DNA of 64,000 nucleotides. Source: Bacillota bacterium. GTDB taxonomy: Bacteria > Bacillota > Clostridia > Lachnospirales > Lachnospiraceae. The notes beneath the pieces are model-generated. The model saw only the letters and a list, made by a program, of their open reading frames with translations. It searched no databases and was not told the origin of the DNA. Location of the stretch: contig JAEXOU010000005.1 of the NCBI GenBank assembly GCA_023439125.1, positions 248,001 to 312,000 of the forward strand. The letters are read 5' to 3'. Below, piece by piece: positions 1 to 10,331 of this stretch. Both the position numbers and the translations under genes were made by a program. Positions within the stretch are counted from its first letter, which is position 1; each line of letters begins with the position of its first letter.

Positions 1-729
1 ATTATATTCCGTGTAACTTCCATCGTACTCTTGAAGTTCTTGATTTTCAAGATGTATGATCTTATTAAAACAATGATTTAATAAGTAACGGTTATGTGTA
101 ATAACAAGCATAATTCCTTTGTGGGAATTAATCAGATCCATTAAAGAATTTAAATGTTCAAAATCTAAGAAAACATCAGGCTCATCCATAATCATGAGTT
201 CTGGAGCAGTAAGCATCTCTTTGATTACTTGAATTAATTTAAATTCACCACCACTAAGATTGGATACGAGCTGATTTTCATAATTATTTAAGTTAGCTAA
301 ATTAAGCTTCTTTGTTATATTACTTTCAAAATTATCACCATCCATTGCATGGAATGAATCTAAAGCTACTTGATAATTCTCAAGTAAAGCGTCTAATTCC
401 GTGGAGGTTTCCATTTCGGTGCAAATCGCATGTATCTCCTGCTGTATTTGAATAAATTTTTCTGCAAGGTAATCAAAGACAGTTACATCTTTCATATGAT
501 CGAGTGATGTAAATTGGCTAACATAACCAATTCGACAATTAGGAGCAATCTCAATTTTTCCATCGAACAAATAATGATCAGGGTTCATAATCATATCGAT
601 TAGTGTACTCTTACCAGTACCGCTTGTTCCGATGAATGCACAATGTTGCCCATCTTCTAATGTAAATGAAATATTATTATATAGATCCTTCTGTGGAAAT
701 GAGTAGGATAAGTTTTCAATTTTAATCAT
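1..729 (-). CDS. ABC-F family ATPase, partial (C-terminal part outside window)
   Basis: The frame starts at 729 on the minus strand behind an AAAGGAA ribosome binding site and runs off the left edge, so only the first 243 residues are visible. They form one ABC ATPase cassette: Walker A GTSGTGKST at 34-42, signature LSGGE at 158-162, Walker B with MDEPD near 181-185 and an H-loop THNR near 211-214. No membrane segment is seen, and a long charged helical insert lies between Walker A and the signature. This is the pattern of soluble duplicated ABC-F proteins, which act on ribosomes (translation factors or antibiotic-protection proteins) rather than in transport. The second cassette should lie outside the window. 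Which ABC-F subgroup it belongs to cannot be told from the first half. Confidence 0.85.
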   Translation of the reverse strand, partial: MIKIENLSYSFPQKDLYNNISFTLEDGQHCAFIGTSGTGKSTLIDMIMNPDHYLFDGKIEIAPNCRIGYVSQFTSLDHMKDVTVFDYLAEKFIQIQQEIHAICTEMETSTELDALLENYQVALDSFHAMDGDNFESNITKKLNLANLNNYENQLVSNLSGGEFKLIQVIKEMLTAPELMIMDEPDVFLDFEHLNSLMDLINSHKGIMLVITHNRYLLNHCFNKIIHLENQELQEYDGSYTEYN

Positions 730-804
730 ATCGTTCCTTTCTTCTTCACAAATCAATAGCATAACATCTTTTTATATGAAATACAATAATTATTATTTAA
801 ACAA

Positions 805-833
805 TTGCGGTTAAGTATGTTTCGTGATAGAAT
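805..833 (+). promoter_or_regulatory. Sigma-A type promoter for the lipoprotein gene
   Basis: TTGCGG at 805-810 and TAGAAT at 828-833 are separated by 17 bases, about 60 bases ahead of the lipoprotein start. It lies in the divergent gap between the ABC-F gene and the lipoprotein. Confidence 0.6.
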
Positions 834-893
834 AAATCTGTTTATGATTTACCAAATAATTCTTGAAATTTACAGATAGAAAGAGAGATTGAT

Positions 894-1979
894 ATGAAAA
901 GAAAAGGATACTTCATAGCTTGTTTCCTATGCGCTTGTTTTTTATTCAATGGCTGTAGTCATAAAACCTCTAAAACAGTTGCTCCAGTGGATAATATGGT
1001 AACAAATGGGCCAACATATGAATCGACGATTGAGCCTACCAAAGAACCAGTAAATGAGTCAACAAGCGAGCCGACAAGCGAGCCACTAGATGAACCGACA
1101 AGTGAGCCGACAAAAGAACCGACAGATGAGCCAACGACAGAGCCAGTGGGTGATTCAACAAGTGAGCAAATAACAAATGAAACGCAAGCAAAAACAGAAG
1201 CTGAATTGCTAATTGATCAATATTTAGAAATTTCGAAGGAGGAATCCTATTTTTTTGATACAGTGAAAGAAGAAGAATTACAGTTATTACATAGTTCCAA
1301 AACAACGAGCAAAGAGTTTAAAAAATTTGAAGGAACTTGGAATCGAACGAATTGTATGAATTCCTATAGTGGAGTCCTTACGATATCAGATGTTAAGGAA
1401 GATAGCTTTCAGGCGTCTGCAGGACTATCTTTTTATTCTCACAGTGGGGTATTATTACAAACTGAGGGTTATTTTATTAGCGATACAAAGGCGGTAATTG
1501 AGTATAATGGGATAGAAGAGTATCCAACTTGCTTGATATTATTAGTTTTCGAAGGCGATAATCTTCAAGTTATTGGTATTGGGGAAGAATTTGGATTTGG
1601 AGCTAATGTAAGGATTGACGGTACATATACACAAAATGAAGTACATTATTTAAATGAAAATCAACTCAATGATAATTTTACTGAATCAGAACAAAATAAA
1701 ATGAAAGCCTTGTTGAGTAAGGAAGGTTATGATTATATCGATCTTTTTGAAACTCCGGTTCAGTATGGAATCATAGATACAATGAGTGCAACTGCTGTTT
1801 TTGAAGATGGAACAGAAAAGGCTGGAAAGTTTTATAGTTGTTTTATACCTACGATGGGAGGATATGACTTTGAATTATTCCTTTCTAAGGATGGCTTCGC
1901 TTATTGGAAGCAATCTGAAAAAACCTTTCTAACAGATGATTGGAATACAACAACTATGCCAGAAATCAAGTACAATTAA
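894..1979 (+). CDS. Lipoprotein with Glu/Pro/Thr/Ser-rich repeat stalk
   Basis: This 361-residue protein starts with a lipoprotein signal peptide; the lipobox FNGC places the lipidated cysteine at residue 21. Residues 44-92 are a low-complexity stalk of repeated EPT/EPTS units that probably lifts the C-terminal part off the membrane. Residues 120-361 form a globular region I do not recognise, with many beta-strand-like segments and no catalytic motif. It is preceded by its own promoter and followed by a 148-base gap, so it is probably monocistronic. An exported surface protein is clear; its function is not. The stalk repeats at DNA level could vary in number between strains. Confidence 0.75.
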   Translation: MKRKGYFIACFLCACFLFNGCSHKTSKTVAPVDNMVTNGPTYESTIEPTKEPVNESTSEPTSEPLDEPTSEPTKEPTDEPTTEPVGDSTSEQITNETQAKTEAELLIDQYLEISKEESYFFDTVKEEELQLLHSSKTTSKEFKKFEGTWNRTNCMNSYSGVLTISDVKEDSFQASAGLSFYSHSGVLLQTEGYFISDTKAVIEYNGIEEYPTCLILLVFEGDNLQVIGIGEEFGFGANVRIDGTYTQNEVHYLNENQLNDNFTESEQNKMKALLSKEGYDYIDLFETPVQYGIIDTMSATAVFEDGTEKAGKFYSCFIPTMGGYDFELFLSKDGFAYWKQSEKTFLTDDWNTTTMPEIKYN

Positions 1980-2127
1980 CGCTTAGAATTCCTAAGTATC
2001 ATAGGACGACCTTTATCTACATATATTGAAATAGCAAAATATAGACATAGGGCTGTTGAAGCATACATATGAAGCGATTCATCTATTATATAATGTTGAA
2101 AACTGCCCATGTATAAAGGTGGTTTAT

Positions 2128-3033
2128 ATGAAAGATTATGTGGAAGCATCTTTGGAACTGCACATGTTTTACGTGAGAATAATGAAAGAACATGCTTTTT
2201 TTTTAGAAGCTGGATTTATGAAGGCGAATGAACAGTGTATTCAGGATGCAAGGTGGTTTAAGGAGAAATTTGATGAATTACTTTGTAATGTGATTCAATG
2301 CAGCGATGGGGTAATTGACAGAGATGTAATTGATTCTGGCGAAGCAATCACTGGATTTACCCTCTGTTCGGAAGAAAAAACTAGTAAACTAACAGGGTTA
2401 AGCATTAATACTGAGGTTACAAAATTAGAAGAAGAATTTGCTTCCAGATGTAACAGAAAAACAAAGAGCATGGATTGTAATTGTGATGACAAAGTTGAGC
2501 AATTGAATCAACATGCGCTATGCTTGCTAGAGAAATTCATCGAGTTTCAGAAGTGGGTATTAAACCAGATTATTTGCTGTGAGATGGCTACACATAATTT
2601 TCCTGCTCAAATTGAACATATTATCAAAGAAGCTGTGAAGTACCAAACGACTCTTTTGAGTATACAATGTAACCATGGTCTTGAGAAGGAAGATCGTCAT
2701 AGTATGGTAATGTTTTGGCTCGAAGGAATGAAGGACCATGCCGCAACAATCCGTGGATTATTGGACCCAGGCTATGAGGATTTGATTTCAGAGGCTGATA
2801 CATTTACTGCGATATTAAATCAATTAGTGGAAGCTGTAAGAACTCTTGAGAGTAGTATGGATTGTTCTTTGATGAGTGAGATTATGAATCAAATTATGGA
2901 GCTCCGTGATTATAAATCAGGAATTACAAAGGGGATTAATGATTGTCTTGTTTCTTCCCTAATTCTACCTCTTTTAGCAGACCACCTATTACGTGAGATT
3001 AATCATTTCTTACGTATGTTAATGACACCATAG
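2128..3033 (+). CDS. DUF2935 family protein
   Basis: The frame is open from 2056, but the ATG at 2128 has an AAGGTGG site 5 bases upstream and gives the usual N-terminus for the family, so I start it there (301 residues). The protein is almost wholly helical and holds two repeats with recurring His and Glu residues: MKEHAFFLE and ADHLLREINHF are typical of the DUF2935 fold, a helical bundle likely to bind metal. Members are common in spore-forming Firmicutes and some are thought to be spore-associated; no biochemical role is established. The N-terminal repeat spans about 5-130 and the second about 140-295. It appears to be a single-gene unit. Confidence 0.7.
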   Translation: MKDYVEASLELHMFYVRIMKEHAFFLEAGFMKANEQCIQDARWFKEKFDELLCNVIQCSDGVIDRDVIDSGEAITGFTLCSEEKTSKLTGLSINTEVTKLEEEFASRCNRKTKSMDCNCDDKVEQLNQHALCLLEKFIEFQKWVLNQIICCEMATHNFPAQIEHIIKEAVKYQTTLLSIQCNHGLEKEDRHSMVMFWLEGMKDHAATIRGLLDPGYEDLISEADTFTAILNQLVEAVRTLESSMDCSLMSEIMNQIMELRDYKSGITKGINDCLVSSLILPLLADHLLREINHFLRMLMTP

Positions 3034-3189
3034 TTTTTTCGTTAAAAGTGGAAAAAATTTTCGATATGTTTTGCGATTTTTTAATGTTTCAAGTATACTA
3101 GATATGTTAAGAATATAAGAAAGAACATCATTCCATATAGAGTGGACAGAACAACTGTCATTCTATCTAGATAAGATATAGGAGATACT

Positions 3190-4323
3190 ATGAATTTTCA
3201 AGAGTTAAATATGAATGAAGCTATCATTAACGCGTTAGAAAAACAACAAATAACAAAACCAACGATGGTACAGGAAAAAGTATATCAGGATATCGTAGAC
3301 AATAAAGACTTAATTGTTCAATCCGAAACAGGTTCTGGTAAGACATTAGCATATTTAGTACCATTGTTTGAAAAATATAAAGAACTAGAAAAGACAAATA
3401 AAGTAATCATATTAGTTCCTACTTATGAATTAGCGATGCAGGTTCAAAAACAAGTACAGTTATTGGCTGAGAATGCAGGGCTTGGTATGAAAGTAACTTC
3501 AATTTTTGGCAATATAAATATTGAACGCCAAATAGAGCGACTAAGAGAAAAACCTCAGATTATCGTTGGAACTGCGGATCGTATCTATGAATTGATTAAG
3601 ATGAAGAAAATCGCAGCACACAATGTAAAGACAATTGTCCTAGACGAAGCAGATAAATTATTGGATAAGAAAAACAAGGAGAAGGTAAAGGAGGTCATCA
3701 AATGTACGATGCGTGATCGCCAGTTACTTTTCTTTTCTGCTAGTATTCCGGCATCAATCATAAAAGAAGCTAAGGAAATCTCAAAGGATGCAGTAATTGT
3801 TAAAACGGAAGAAAAACAAACAATACCAAAAAACATTGAGCATCTATATGTTATCTCTGATGCAAGATCAAAAATTGAAACGTTTCGTAAACTTGCTCGT
3901 ATCAATAAAGGAAAAAAAGTAATGGTATTTGTAAATGGTCAATTTGAGGTAGAAGAAACAACTCAAAAGTTACTGTATCATGATTTTAAAGCTGCTTGTA
4001 TTCATGGGAAAGTGGATAAAAAAGAGCGTCAAAAAGCAATTGAAAACTTTAGAAATAATAAGATTAATTATCTTGTAGCAACAGATCTTGCAGCACGAGG
4101 TTTACATTTTGATGGAGTTGATACTGTTTTTCACATTAGCATTCCAGAGGAACCAATGGATTATCTACATCGTGCCGGCCGAACTGGGCGTAATGATTCT
4201 AAGGGAAGAAGCATCTTAATTGTAACGAAAGAGGAATTACCAAGATTAAAATCATATCAAAAAGCATTTGGAATTAATCTTGTTGCAAAGAAAATGTTTG
4301 AAGGTAAGCTAGTAAAAGGTTAG
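3190..4323 (+). CDS. Short DEAD-box RNA helicase (YfmL/CshC-like)
   Basis: This 377-residue ATP-dependent RNA helicase shows the full motif set: Q-motif glutamine near 28, Walker A SETGSGKT at 45-52, DEAD at 152-155, SAS at 183-185 and HRAGRTGR near 325. It ends soon after the second RecA domain, with no RNA-binding tail. The length and lack of tail match Bacillus subtilis YfmL (CshC), which is implicated in 50S ribosomal subunit maturation, rather than the longer CshA/CshB or DbpA types. The start follows an AGGAGAT site. A large imperfect hairpin follows the stop. Assignment to DEAD-box helicases is certain; the YfmL role is inferred from size and layout. Confidence 0.93.
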   Translation: MNFQELNMNEAIINALEKQQITKPTMVQEKVYQDIVDNKDLIVQSETGSGKTLAYLVPLFEKYKELEKTNKVIILVPTYELAMQVQKQVQLLAENAGLGMKVTSIFGNINIERQIERLREKPQIIVGTADRIYELIKMKKIAAHNVKTIVLDEADKLLDKKNKEKVKEVIKCTMRDRQLLFFSASIPASIIKEAKEISKDAVIVKTEEKQTIPKNIEHLYVISDARSKIETFRKLARINKGKKVMVFVNGQFEVEETTQKLLYHDFKAACIHGKVDKKERQKAIENFRNNKINYLVATDLAARGLHFDGVDTVFHISIPEEPMDYLHRAGRTGRNDSKGRSILIVTKEELPRLKSYQKAFGINLVAKKMFEGKLVKG

Positions 4324-4328
4324 AAACT

Positions 4329-4412
4329 CAAAATGAAAGTGGGCGATTACACTATGTATGTCGGGAATCGATTTTTTTCCGGCTTATCATTCTGCAATCG
4401 CCTTTTATTTTG
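4329..4412 (+). terminator. Long branched hairpin after the DEAD-box gene
   Basis: AAAATGAAAG and GCGATT on the left pair with AATCGC and CTTTTATTTT on the right. A second small hairpin (CGGGAA with TTTCCG) sits in the loop at about 4363-4382. It probably ends transcription of the helicase gene. Confidence 0.5.
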
Positions 4413-4477
4413 ATTTAAGCGCTTTTATAACTCAAAAAAAATTAATGAAATCTTAACCATAAATATATGATGATAAC

Positions 4478-4506
4478 TTGAAAAATATGGTATCGTGTCG
4501 TATCAT
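4478..4506 (+). promoter_or_regulatory. Promoter for the P-type ATPase gene
   Basis: TTGAAA at 4478-4483, a 17-base spacer and TATCAT at 4501-4506, with the coding start 42 bases further on. Confidence 0.55.
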
Positions 4507-4548
4507 ATATAATATTCAAATGATTGCAAAAGGAGAAAGTATAGTCTT

Positions 4549-6981
4549 ATGGATGTATTGGAAAGCAAAAGTAAAACTTCATCAAAACAAGTGGAAAGAT
4601 TTTACCCAAATATTAACTATGGATTAAGTACAGAACAGGTGAATCTACATATTCAGCAAGGCTGTACGAATGCAGCAGTAGAATCTCCATCTAAGACTGT
4701 AAAAGAAATTATTTTTACTAATGTTTGTACTTATTTTAACTTAATTTTTGCTATTATTTCTGTGTTTTTAATTATGGTAGGTTCTTTTCGAGATTTGTCT
4801 TTTTTACCAATCATAATTGCGAATACTTTAATTGGTATTATTCAGGAGATACGATCCAAGAGGACATTAGACAAATTATCAGTTTTGAATGCTCCAAAAG
4901 CAACTGTAATTCGTAATGGAAGTGAAAGAGTAATTGCAGTAGAAGATTTAGTATTAGATGATATCGTTTTGTTTAGTCCGGGAAATCAGATTAGCGCTGA
5001 TGCTGTTGTTATGGAAGGAGAAGTGCGGGTTAACGAAGCTTTAATTACAGGTGAACAGGATGAAATCACAAAGAAGGTTGGAGACTCCTTACTATCAGGA
5101 AGCTATATTGTATCTGGTAGATGTTATGCGATGCTTACTCAAGTCGGTGCGAATTCTTATGCTTCCAAATTAACGTTAGAAGCGAAAACAATGGATACGA
5201 AAGAACAGTCGGAAATGATTCGTTCCTTAAATGTGATTGTTAAGGGAGTTGGTATATTAATTATACCAATCAGTATTATCTTATATATCCAACAACATCA
5301 TTATTTAGATTTATCATTGAAAGACAGCGTAACTTCTACAGTTGCTGCCATCATTGGTATGATTCCAGAAGGTCTTTACCTGTTAACAAGTGCAGCGCTT
5401 GCAGTTAGTGTGCAAAGATTAGCACGCAAGAAAGTACTTGTGCATGATATGAAGTGTATTGAAACATTGGCGCGAGTAAATGTACTATGTGTGGATAAAA
5501 CAGGTACAATTACTGAGAATAAAATGACGGTAGCTAATACAATTGAATTGAATGGTTATGATTCTACTACGATGCCTTCTTTAGAACTTTTGATTGGTGA
5601 TTTTACTCATGGAATGATTAATGATAATGAAACAATGAATGCATTGTCACAGTATTTTGTTCGAGGGACAGGAAAGAAACCAATTCATATTACTACATTT
5701 TCCTCCGCAACCAAATACAGTAGTGCTACGTTTGAGGATGGGGCTTATGTCCTAGGAGCGCCTGAATTTGTCTTGCGAGAACAATTTAATCAGTTTGAGA
5801 ATATAATCAATGAGTATAGTAGTTCTGGATATCGAGTTCTTGTGTTTGCCTTATATGAAGGAGTTATTGATGGAAAAGCATTGATTGGTAAAGTTCGTCC
5901 ACTTGGTTTAGTCTTGTTAACCAATCCAATTCGTAAGGAAGCGAAAGAAACTTTTCAATATTTTGCAGAACAACAAGTAGAGATTAAGGTGATTTCAGGA
6001 GATAATCCTGTTACCGTATCAAAAGTTGCAAAGGAAGCTGGAATTGCAAACGCAGAAAACTATGTAGATGCAACAACACTTACAACAAGAAGAGAGATTG
6101 ATCAAGCAGTTTTAAAATATACGGTTTTTGGTCGTGTAACTCCAAATCAAAAGCGTCAATTGGTACAAGCCTTAAAAGAAAATGGTAAAACGGTTGCAAT
6201 GACCGGAGACGGTGTAAATGATGTTCTAGCCTTAAAGGATGCGGATTGTAGCATTGCTATGGCATCTGGTAGTGATGTCGCTGCTCAGGCAGCACAGCTT
6301 GTCTTGTTGGAATCGAATTTCGCCTGTCTACCATCCGTTGTATTAGAAGGTAGAAGAGTAATTAATAATATTGAACGTTCTGCAAGCTTATTCTTAGTAA
6401 AGAATATTTTCTCGTTCTTAATGGCGATTTTCTCCATTGTATTCATGGTAAATTATCCATTAAAGCCGTCCCAGATTTCTTTAATTAGTATGTTTACAAT
6501 TGGAATTCCAGCATTCTTCCTAGCTTTGGAAAACAATAAAAATCCGATTCAAGGAAAATTTATATCGAATGTGTTATATAAAGCATTTCCAGCTGCATTA
6601 ACAGACTTTATTATTGTAAGTAGTATTGTTATTTTTGGAGCTGAGTTTGAGCTAAGTGCAAGCGAAATTTCTACTTCGAGCACTCTATTAATGTCATTTG
6701 TTGGCTTTATGATTTTATATCGAATTAGCAAACCATTAAATCGTTGGAGAAGAGGAATTATTGTTACAATGATGTTTGGATTGTTGTTCTGTAGTGTATT
6801 CATGTCCCATTTGTTTAGCATATCGGATATTTCTACAAAAACAACGATGTTACTCATCGTGTTTGTAATTGCTTCAGAAGCAGTATTTCGTTATATTACG
6901 ATTGGTATCCATAAATTACGTATTCTTACATTATTTTTATTCAAGAGATTAAAAGCAATCATAAAACACGAACTTCTTTAG
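4549..6981 (+). CDS. P-type (E1-E2) cation-transporting ATPase
   Basis: This is an 810-residue membrane pump driven by ATP. It shows the phosphorylated aspartate motif DKTGT at 316-320, the hinge motif MTGDGVND at 551-558, an actuator loop TGEQ at 167-170 and PEGL at 273-276 in the fourth membrane helix. PEGL resembles P2-type Ca2+ pumps and argues against heavy-metal (CPC) pumps; no N-terminal metal-binding domain is present. The actuator motif is TGEQ instead of the usual TGES, a variation seen in an uncharacterised Firmicutes subgroup. The ion cannot be named from sequence; Ca2+, Mn2+ or Mg2+ are possible. The gene has its own promoter and stands alone. Confidence 0.9.
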   Translation: MDVLESKSKTSSKQVERFYPNINYGLSTEQVNLHIQQGCTNAAVESPSKTVKEIIFTNVCTYFNLIFAIISVFLIMVGSFRDLSFLPIIIANTLIGIIQEIRSKRTLDKLSVLNAPKATVIRNGSERVIAVEDLVLDDIVLFSPGNQISADAVVMEGEVRVNEALITGEQDEITKKVGDSLLSGSYIVSGRCYAMLTQVGANSYASKLTLEAKTMDTKEQSEMIRSLNVIVKGVGILIIPISIILYIQQHHYLDLSLKDSVTSTVAAIIGMIPEGLYLLTSAALAVSVQRLARKKVLVHDMKCIETLARVNVLCVDKTGTITENKMTVANTIELNGYDSTTMPSLELLIGDFTHGMINDNETMNALSQYFVRGTGKKPIHITTFSSATKYSSATFEDGAYVLGAPEFVLREQFNQFENIINEYSSSGYRVLVFALYEGVIDGKALIGKVRPLGLVLLTNPIRKEAKETFQYFAEQQVEIKVISGDNPVTVSKVAKEAGIANAENYVDATTLTTRREIDQAVLKYTVFGRVTPNQKRQLVQALKENGKTVAMTGDGVNDVLALKDADCSIAMASGSDVAAQAAQLVLLESNFACLPSVVLEGRRVINNIERSASLFLVKNIFSFLMAIFSIVFMVNYPLKPSQISLISMFTIGIPAFFLALENNKNPIQGKFISNVLYKAFPAALTDFIIVSSIVIFGAEFELSASEISTSSTLLMSFVGFMILYRISKPLNRWRRGIIVTMMFGLLFCSVFMSHLFSISDISTKTTMLLIVFVIASEAVFRYITIGIHKLRILTLFLFKRLKAIIKHELL

Positions 6982-7000
6982 TAAATCATTGAAAAAAATA

Positions 7001-7029
7001 TTAGTTTATTTCGTAATATGTGATATAAT
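7001..7029 (+). promoter_or_regulatory. Promoter for the SNF2 helicase-MATE pair
   Basis: A good -10 TATAAT at 7024-7029 sits 17 bases after a weak -35 TTAGTT at 7001-7006. It precedes the SNF2 gene by about 65 bases. Confidence 0.4.
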
Positions 7030-7095
7030 AATAAGATACTGGTGAAACTTGAAACAAGGTTCATGGATAGAATAACATAGGAGGAAGTAACATTT

Positions 7096-10000
7096 ATGTT
7101 GCGACTATCAAGAAACGGGATCAGAAATTTAGCATCGAGTGATATTGTATATTCTAGAGGATTGCAATATTACAAGACAAACCGTGTTACCAATGCGACT
7201 TTCTCAAAAGCAGCGAATCAATATAAACTTCAAGTGAAAGGTAGTTATACCTATCAAGTATCCATTGCAGAAAAAGAGGACGGGTCTTTTGATTATGCAT
7301 GTAATTGTCCTTCTCATTTAAAAGAAAAAGGAGCATGTAAGCATGTAGTAGCGAGCTTATTGTTCTTATTAAAGTGCCAAGAAAAATCGACAATGGAGGA
7401 GCCAAAAACTCCAGAAGAAAAGAAGGCATATCAGGTACTTGATTATTTTGCAAATCAAGATGATACAAAAGTAGAAGGGGAAGTATTTCGAGTGCTTCCT
7501 ACGATAACGATACCAGCAATGTTGAGACAAGATAATTATGCAATGATTATGTTACATGTTGGGAACACGCATATGTATAAGGTTCAGTCAATTAGAAAAT
7601 TTTTGACTGATTATTATGGAAGAGAGAATATCGTTCTAGGAAAAGATTTTAAATTTATCGCAGGGGAAAGCGAGTTTGATAATACTTCTACAAAATTATT
7701 AGAATTTCTATTAGAGATTTTCGAGATACAAGAAGTAATTGATAAGACTTCCTATTCAAAAATATTTGCTAAACATCAGATTATGTTGACGAAACGTATG
7801 TTAGAGAAGTTTTTAAGCTTAATGGGTAGTAATCCATTTCGATTGGAATTGTATCAGCGTAAATTTGATGATATTCGCTACCAAAAGGGTAATCCGAATA
7901 TAGCTTATGAACTGGATGTTTATGACGATACGATACTTTTAGATTATAAAGAGAGGGAACCAGTTGTTTCCTTATCCGAGGATGGTTCCTTAATCTACTT
8001 TAATGGATACATTTATTCTCCAACGCAGAAATTTACGAGAAATTATGTTCCATTTTATAATACGCTAGGCAAAGATAAGAAACCATTATCTTTTCATGGT
8101 GATATGAAACAACGCTTTCTAGAAGAGGTTTTGCCAAAACTTCATGAAACAATGGATATTGAAATTCCAGAGGGATTAAAGAGTCGCTATCTTCAATTAC
8201 CATTGCAAAGCATTGTTTATCTTGACAAACTAAATAATGGAATTAAAGCTGAGTTAAAATTTAAGTATGGGGAATACGAATTTAATTGTTTCGAGAGTCC
8301 ACGTACAGAAGAATATATTATTATCCGACAAAAAGAACAAGAATATGAGATTATGCGATTATTAGAGCAGATGGATTTTGAACCCCATTCTACGTTCTAT
8401 CTGATGAAAAATGATACAAGCATTTTTGAATTTCTAACCGAAAAGATGCAAGATCTCATAGGAATTTGTGAAACCTATTATTCTGAAAGCTTTAAGAAAA
8501 TCGGAGTTCGATCAACAAGCAATTTCCATGTAGGCTTGCGTGTGAGTAATGATATTGATTTGTTAGAAATGGATATTGAGACTGAGAATATTCCAAAAGA
8601 TGAATTAAAAGCAATGTTTCGCTCATTCCAGTTGAAAAAGAAATATTATCGTTTAAAAGATGGTAGCTTTATTGACTTAGAAGATGAGAAAATTGCTAAA
8701 GTATCGAATATGTTAGAAGACTTAAATGTTTCTGTCAAATCCTTGACGGAGGAACCAATTAAGCTATCTAAGAATAAAGCATTCTATTTAGAGGAAACAC
8801 TAAATCATACGGATTTTGTTGTGGATAAGAATGTTCATTTTGAAGAGCTAATTGACAATATATTGAATCCGACAAAAAAAGTCTACGAAATTCCAGATCA
8901 GATCGAAGCAACTTTACGACCATATCAAATCATTGGTTATCAATGGTTGAATTCTCTTGCCGATAATAATTTAGGTGGTATTTTAGCTGATGATATGGGT
9001 CTTGGAAAAACACTTCAATCAATTGTCTATATTGCAGGAAAGGTAAAAGCACACAGTGAAGAACATAGAAAATTCTTAATTGTGTGTCCAACCTCTTTGG
9101 TTTATAACTGGCTCGATGAAATCGAGACCTTTGCCCCATTTATGAAAGCACTCGTTATAACTGGTAATCCACAAGAGCGTCAAGCTCAGATTGAAAGTTA
9201 TCAGCAGTATGATATATTGATTACTTCTTATCCTTTGATGCGTCGAGATGTACAACATTATCAAAAGATAAAGTTTGATACGGTATTTATTGATGAGGCT
9301 CAATTCATTAAGAATGCTTCCTCTCAGAATGCGATTTCAGTAAAACAGTTAGACTCGAAACATCGGTTTGCTTTAACTGGTACCCCTATTGAGAATAGCT
9401 TGTCAGAGCTCTGGTCAATCTTTGATTTTATCATGCCAGACTATTTAATGACGCATTCAAAATTTGTTAATCGCTATGAAAAGCAAATATTAAAAGAGGA
9501 TACGCAAGCTCTTGATAGTTTAAATAAGAGGATTCGTCCATTTGTTCTTCGACGTATGAAGAAGGATGTATTAGACGATCTTCCAGAGAAATTAGAAGAG
9601 AAGATCGTGACTGAGATGACAGAAGAACAGAAAAAAGTTTATCTTTCCTATTTATCTGAAATCCGGAGTGATATCTTTAGTGAAATTCAGACTAAGGGTA
9701 TGGAAAGAAGTCAGATGAAGATCTTAGCTGCTCTTACACGTCTACGTCAGATTTGTTGCCATCCAAGTACATTTATTGATAACTATAATGGTGGCTCTGG
9801 AAAGCTTGAACTTTTGCTTGAAGTGATTGAAGAAGCAATGGCTAATGAGCATCGTATTCTTGTGTTTTCTCAATTCACTTCGATGTTAAAGATTATCGAA
9901 GAGGAGTTAAAGAAGGCTAAGATTAATTATTTCTATCTGGAAGGAAGTACACCAATTGCAGAACGTAACGATTATGTAAAACGATTTAACAGCGGAGAAG

Positions 10001-10305
10001 GTGATATTTTCCTAATTTCTCTAAAGGCTGGTGGAACTGGTTTAAATCTGGTTGGAGCAGATACCGTAATCCATTATGATCCTTGGTGGAATCCAGCAGT
10101 AGAGGAACAGGCAACGGACCGTGTTTATCGAATCGGTCAGAAAAACAATGTTCACGTCATTAAACTACTAACAAAGAATACGATCGAAGAAAAAATATTT
10201 AAATTACAACGTAAGAAAAAAGAACTTTCTGATGCGATTATTCAATCGAAGGAAGTATTCATTAATACGTTAACGAAAGAAGAATTAGAAGAAATCTTCC
10301 GTTAA
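7096..10305 (+). CDS. SWIM zinc finger SNF2-family DNA-dependent ATPase
   Basis: This large protein (1069 residues) has an N-terminal SWIM zinc finger (C69-x-C71-x9-C81-x-H83), a long middle region of the bacterial SNF2-associated type, and a C-terminal SNF2/RapA-like motor. The motor shows Walker A DDMGLGKT at 632-639, DEAQ at 733-736 in place of DEAH, and the C-terminal helicase block with GGTGLNL. Such proteins translocate on double-stranded DNA and may remodel protein-DNA or polymerase complexes; the cellular role in clostridia is not established. The stop codon overlaps the open frame of the MATE gene, so the two are probably co-transcribed. There is no nuclease or methylase partner nearby to suggest a restriction system. 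Confidence 0.9.
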   Translation: MLRLSRNGIRNLASSDIVYSRGLQYYKTNRVTNATFSKAANQYKLQVKGSYTYQVSIAEKEDGSFDYACNCPSHLKEKGACKHVVASLLFLLKCQEKSTMEEPKTPEEKKAYQVLDYFANQDDTKVEGEVFRVLPTITIPAMLRQDNYAMIMLHVGNTHMYKVQSIRKFLTDYYGRENIVLGKDFKFIAGESEFDNTSTKLLEFLLEIFEIQEVIDKTSYSKIFAKHQIMLTKRMLEKFLSLMGSNPFRLELYQRKFDDIRYQKGNPNIAYELDVYDDTILLDYKEREPVVSLSEDGSLIYFNGYIYSPTQKFTRNYVPFYNTLGKDKKPLSFHGDMKQRFLEEVLPKLHETMDIEIPEGLKSRYLQLPLQSIVYLDKLNNGIKAELKFKYGEYEFNCFESPRTEEYIIIRQKEQEYEIMRLLEQMDFEPHSTFYLMKNDTSIFEFLTEKMQDLIGICETYYSESFKKIGVRSTSNFHVGLRVSNDIDLLEMDIETENIPKDELKAMFRSFQLKKKYYRLKDGSFIDLEDEKIAKVSNMLEDLNVSVKSLTEEPIKLSKNKAFYLEETLNHTDFVVDKNVHFEELIDNILNPTKKVYEIPDQIEATLRPYQIIGYQWLNSLADNNLGGILADDMGLGKTLQSIVYIAGKVKAHSEEHRKFLIVCPTSLVYNWLDEIETFAPFMKALVITGNPQERQAQIESYQQYDILITSYPLMRRDVQHYQKIKFDTVFIDEAQFIKNASSQNAISVKQLDSKHRFALTGTPIENSLSELWSIFDFIMPDYLMTHSKFVNRYEKQILKEDTQALDSLNKRIRPFVLRRMKKDVLDDLPEKLEEKIVTEMTEEQKKVYLSYLSEIRSDIFSEIQTKGMERSQMKILAALTRLRQICCHPSTFIDNYNGGSGKLELLLEVIEEAMANEHRILVFSQFTSMLKIIEEELKKAKINYFYLEGSTPIAERNDYVKRFNSGEGDIFLISLKAGGTGLNLVGADTVIHYDPWWNPAVEEQATDRVYRIGQKNNVHVIKLLTKNTIEEKIFKLQRKKKELSDAIIQSKEVFINTLTKEELEEIFR

Positions 10306-10331
10306 TGAGAAGAAAAGGAACCATTAAGAAA

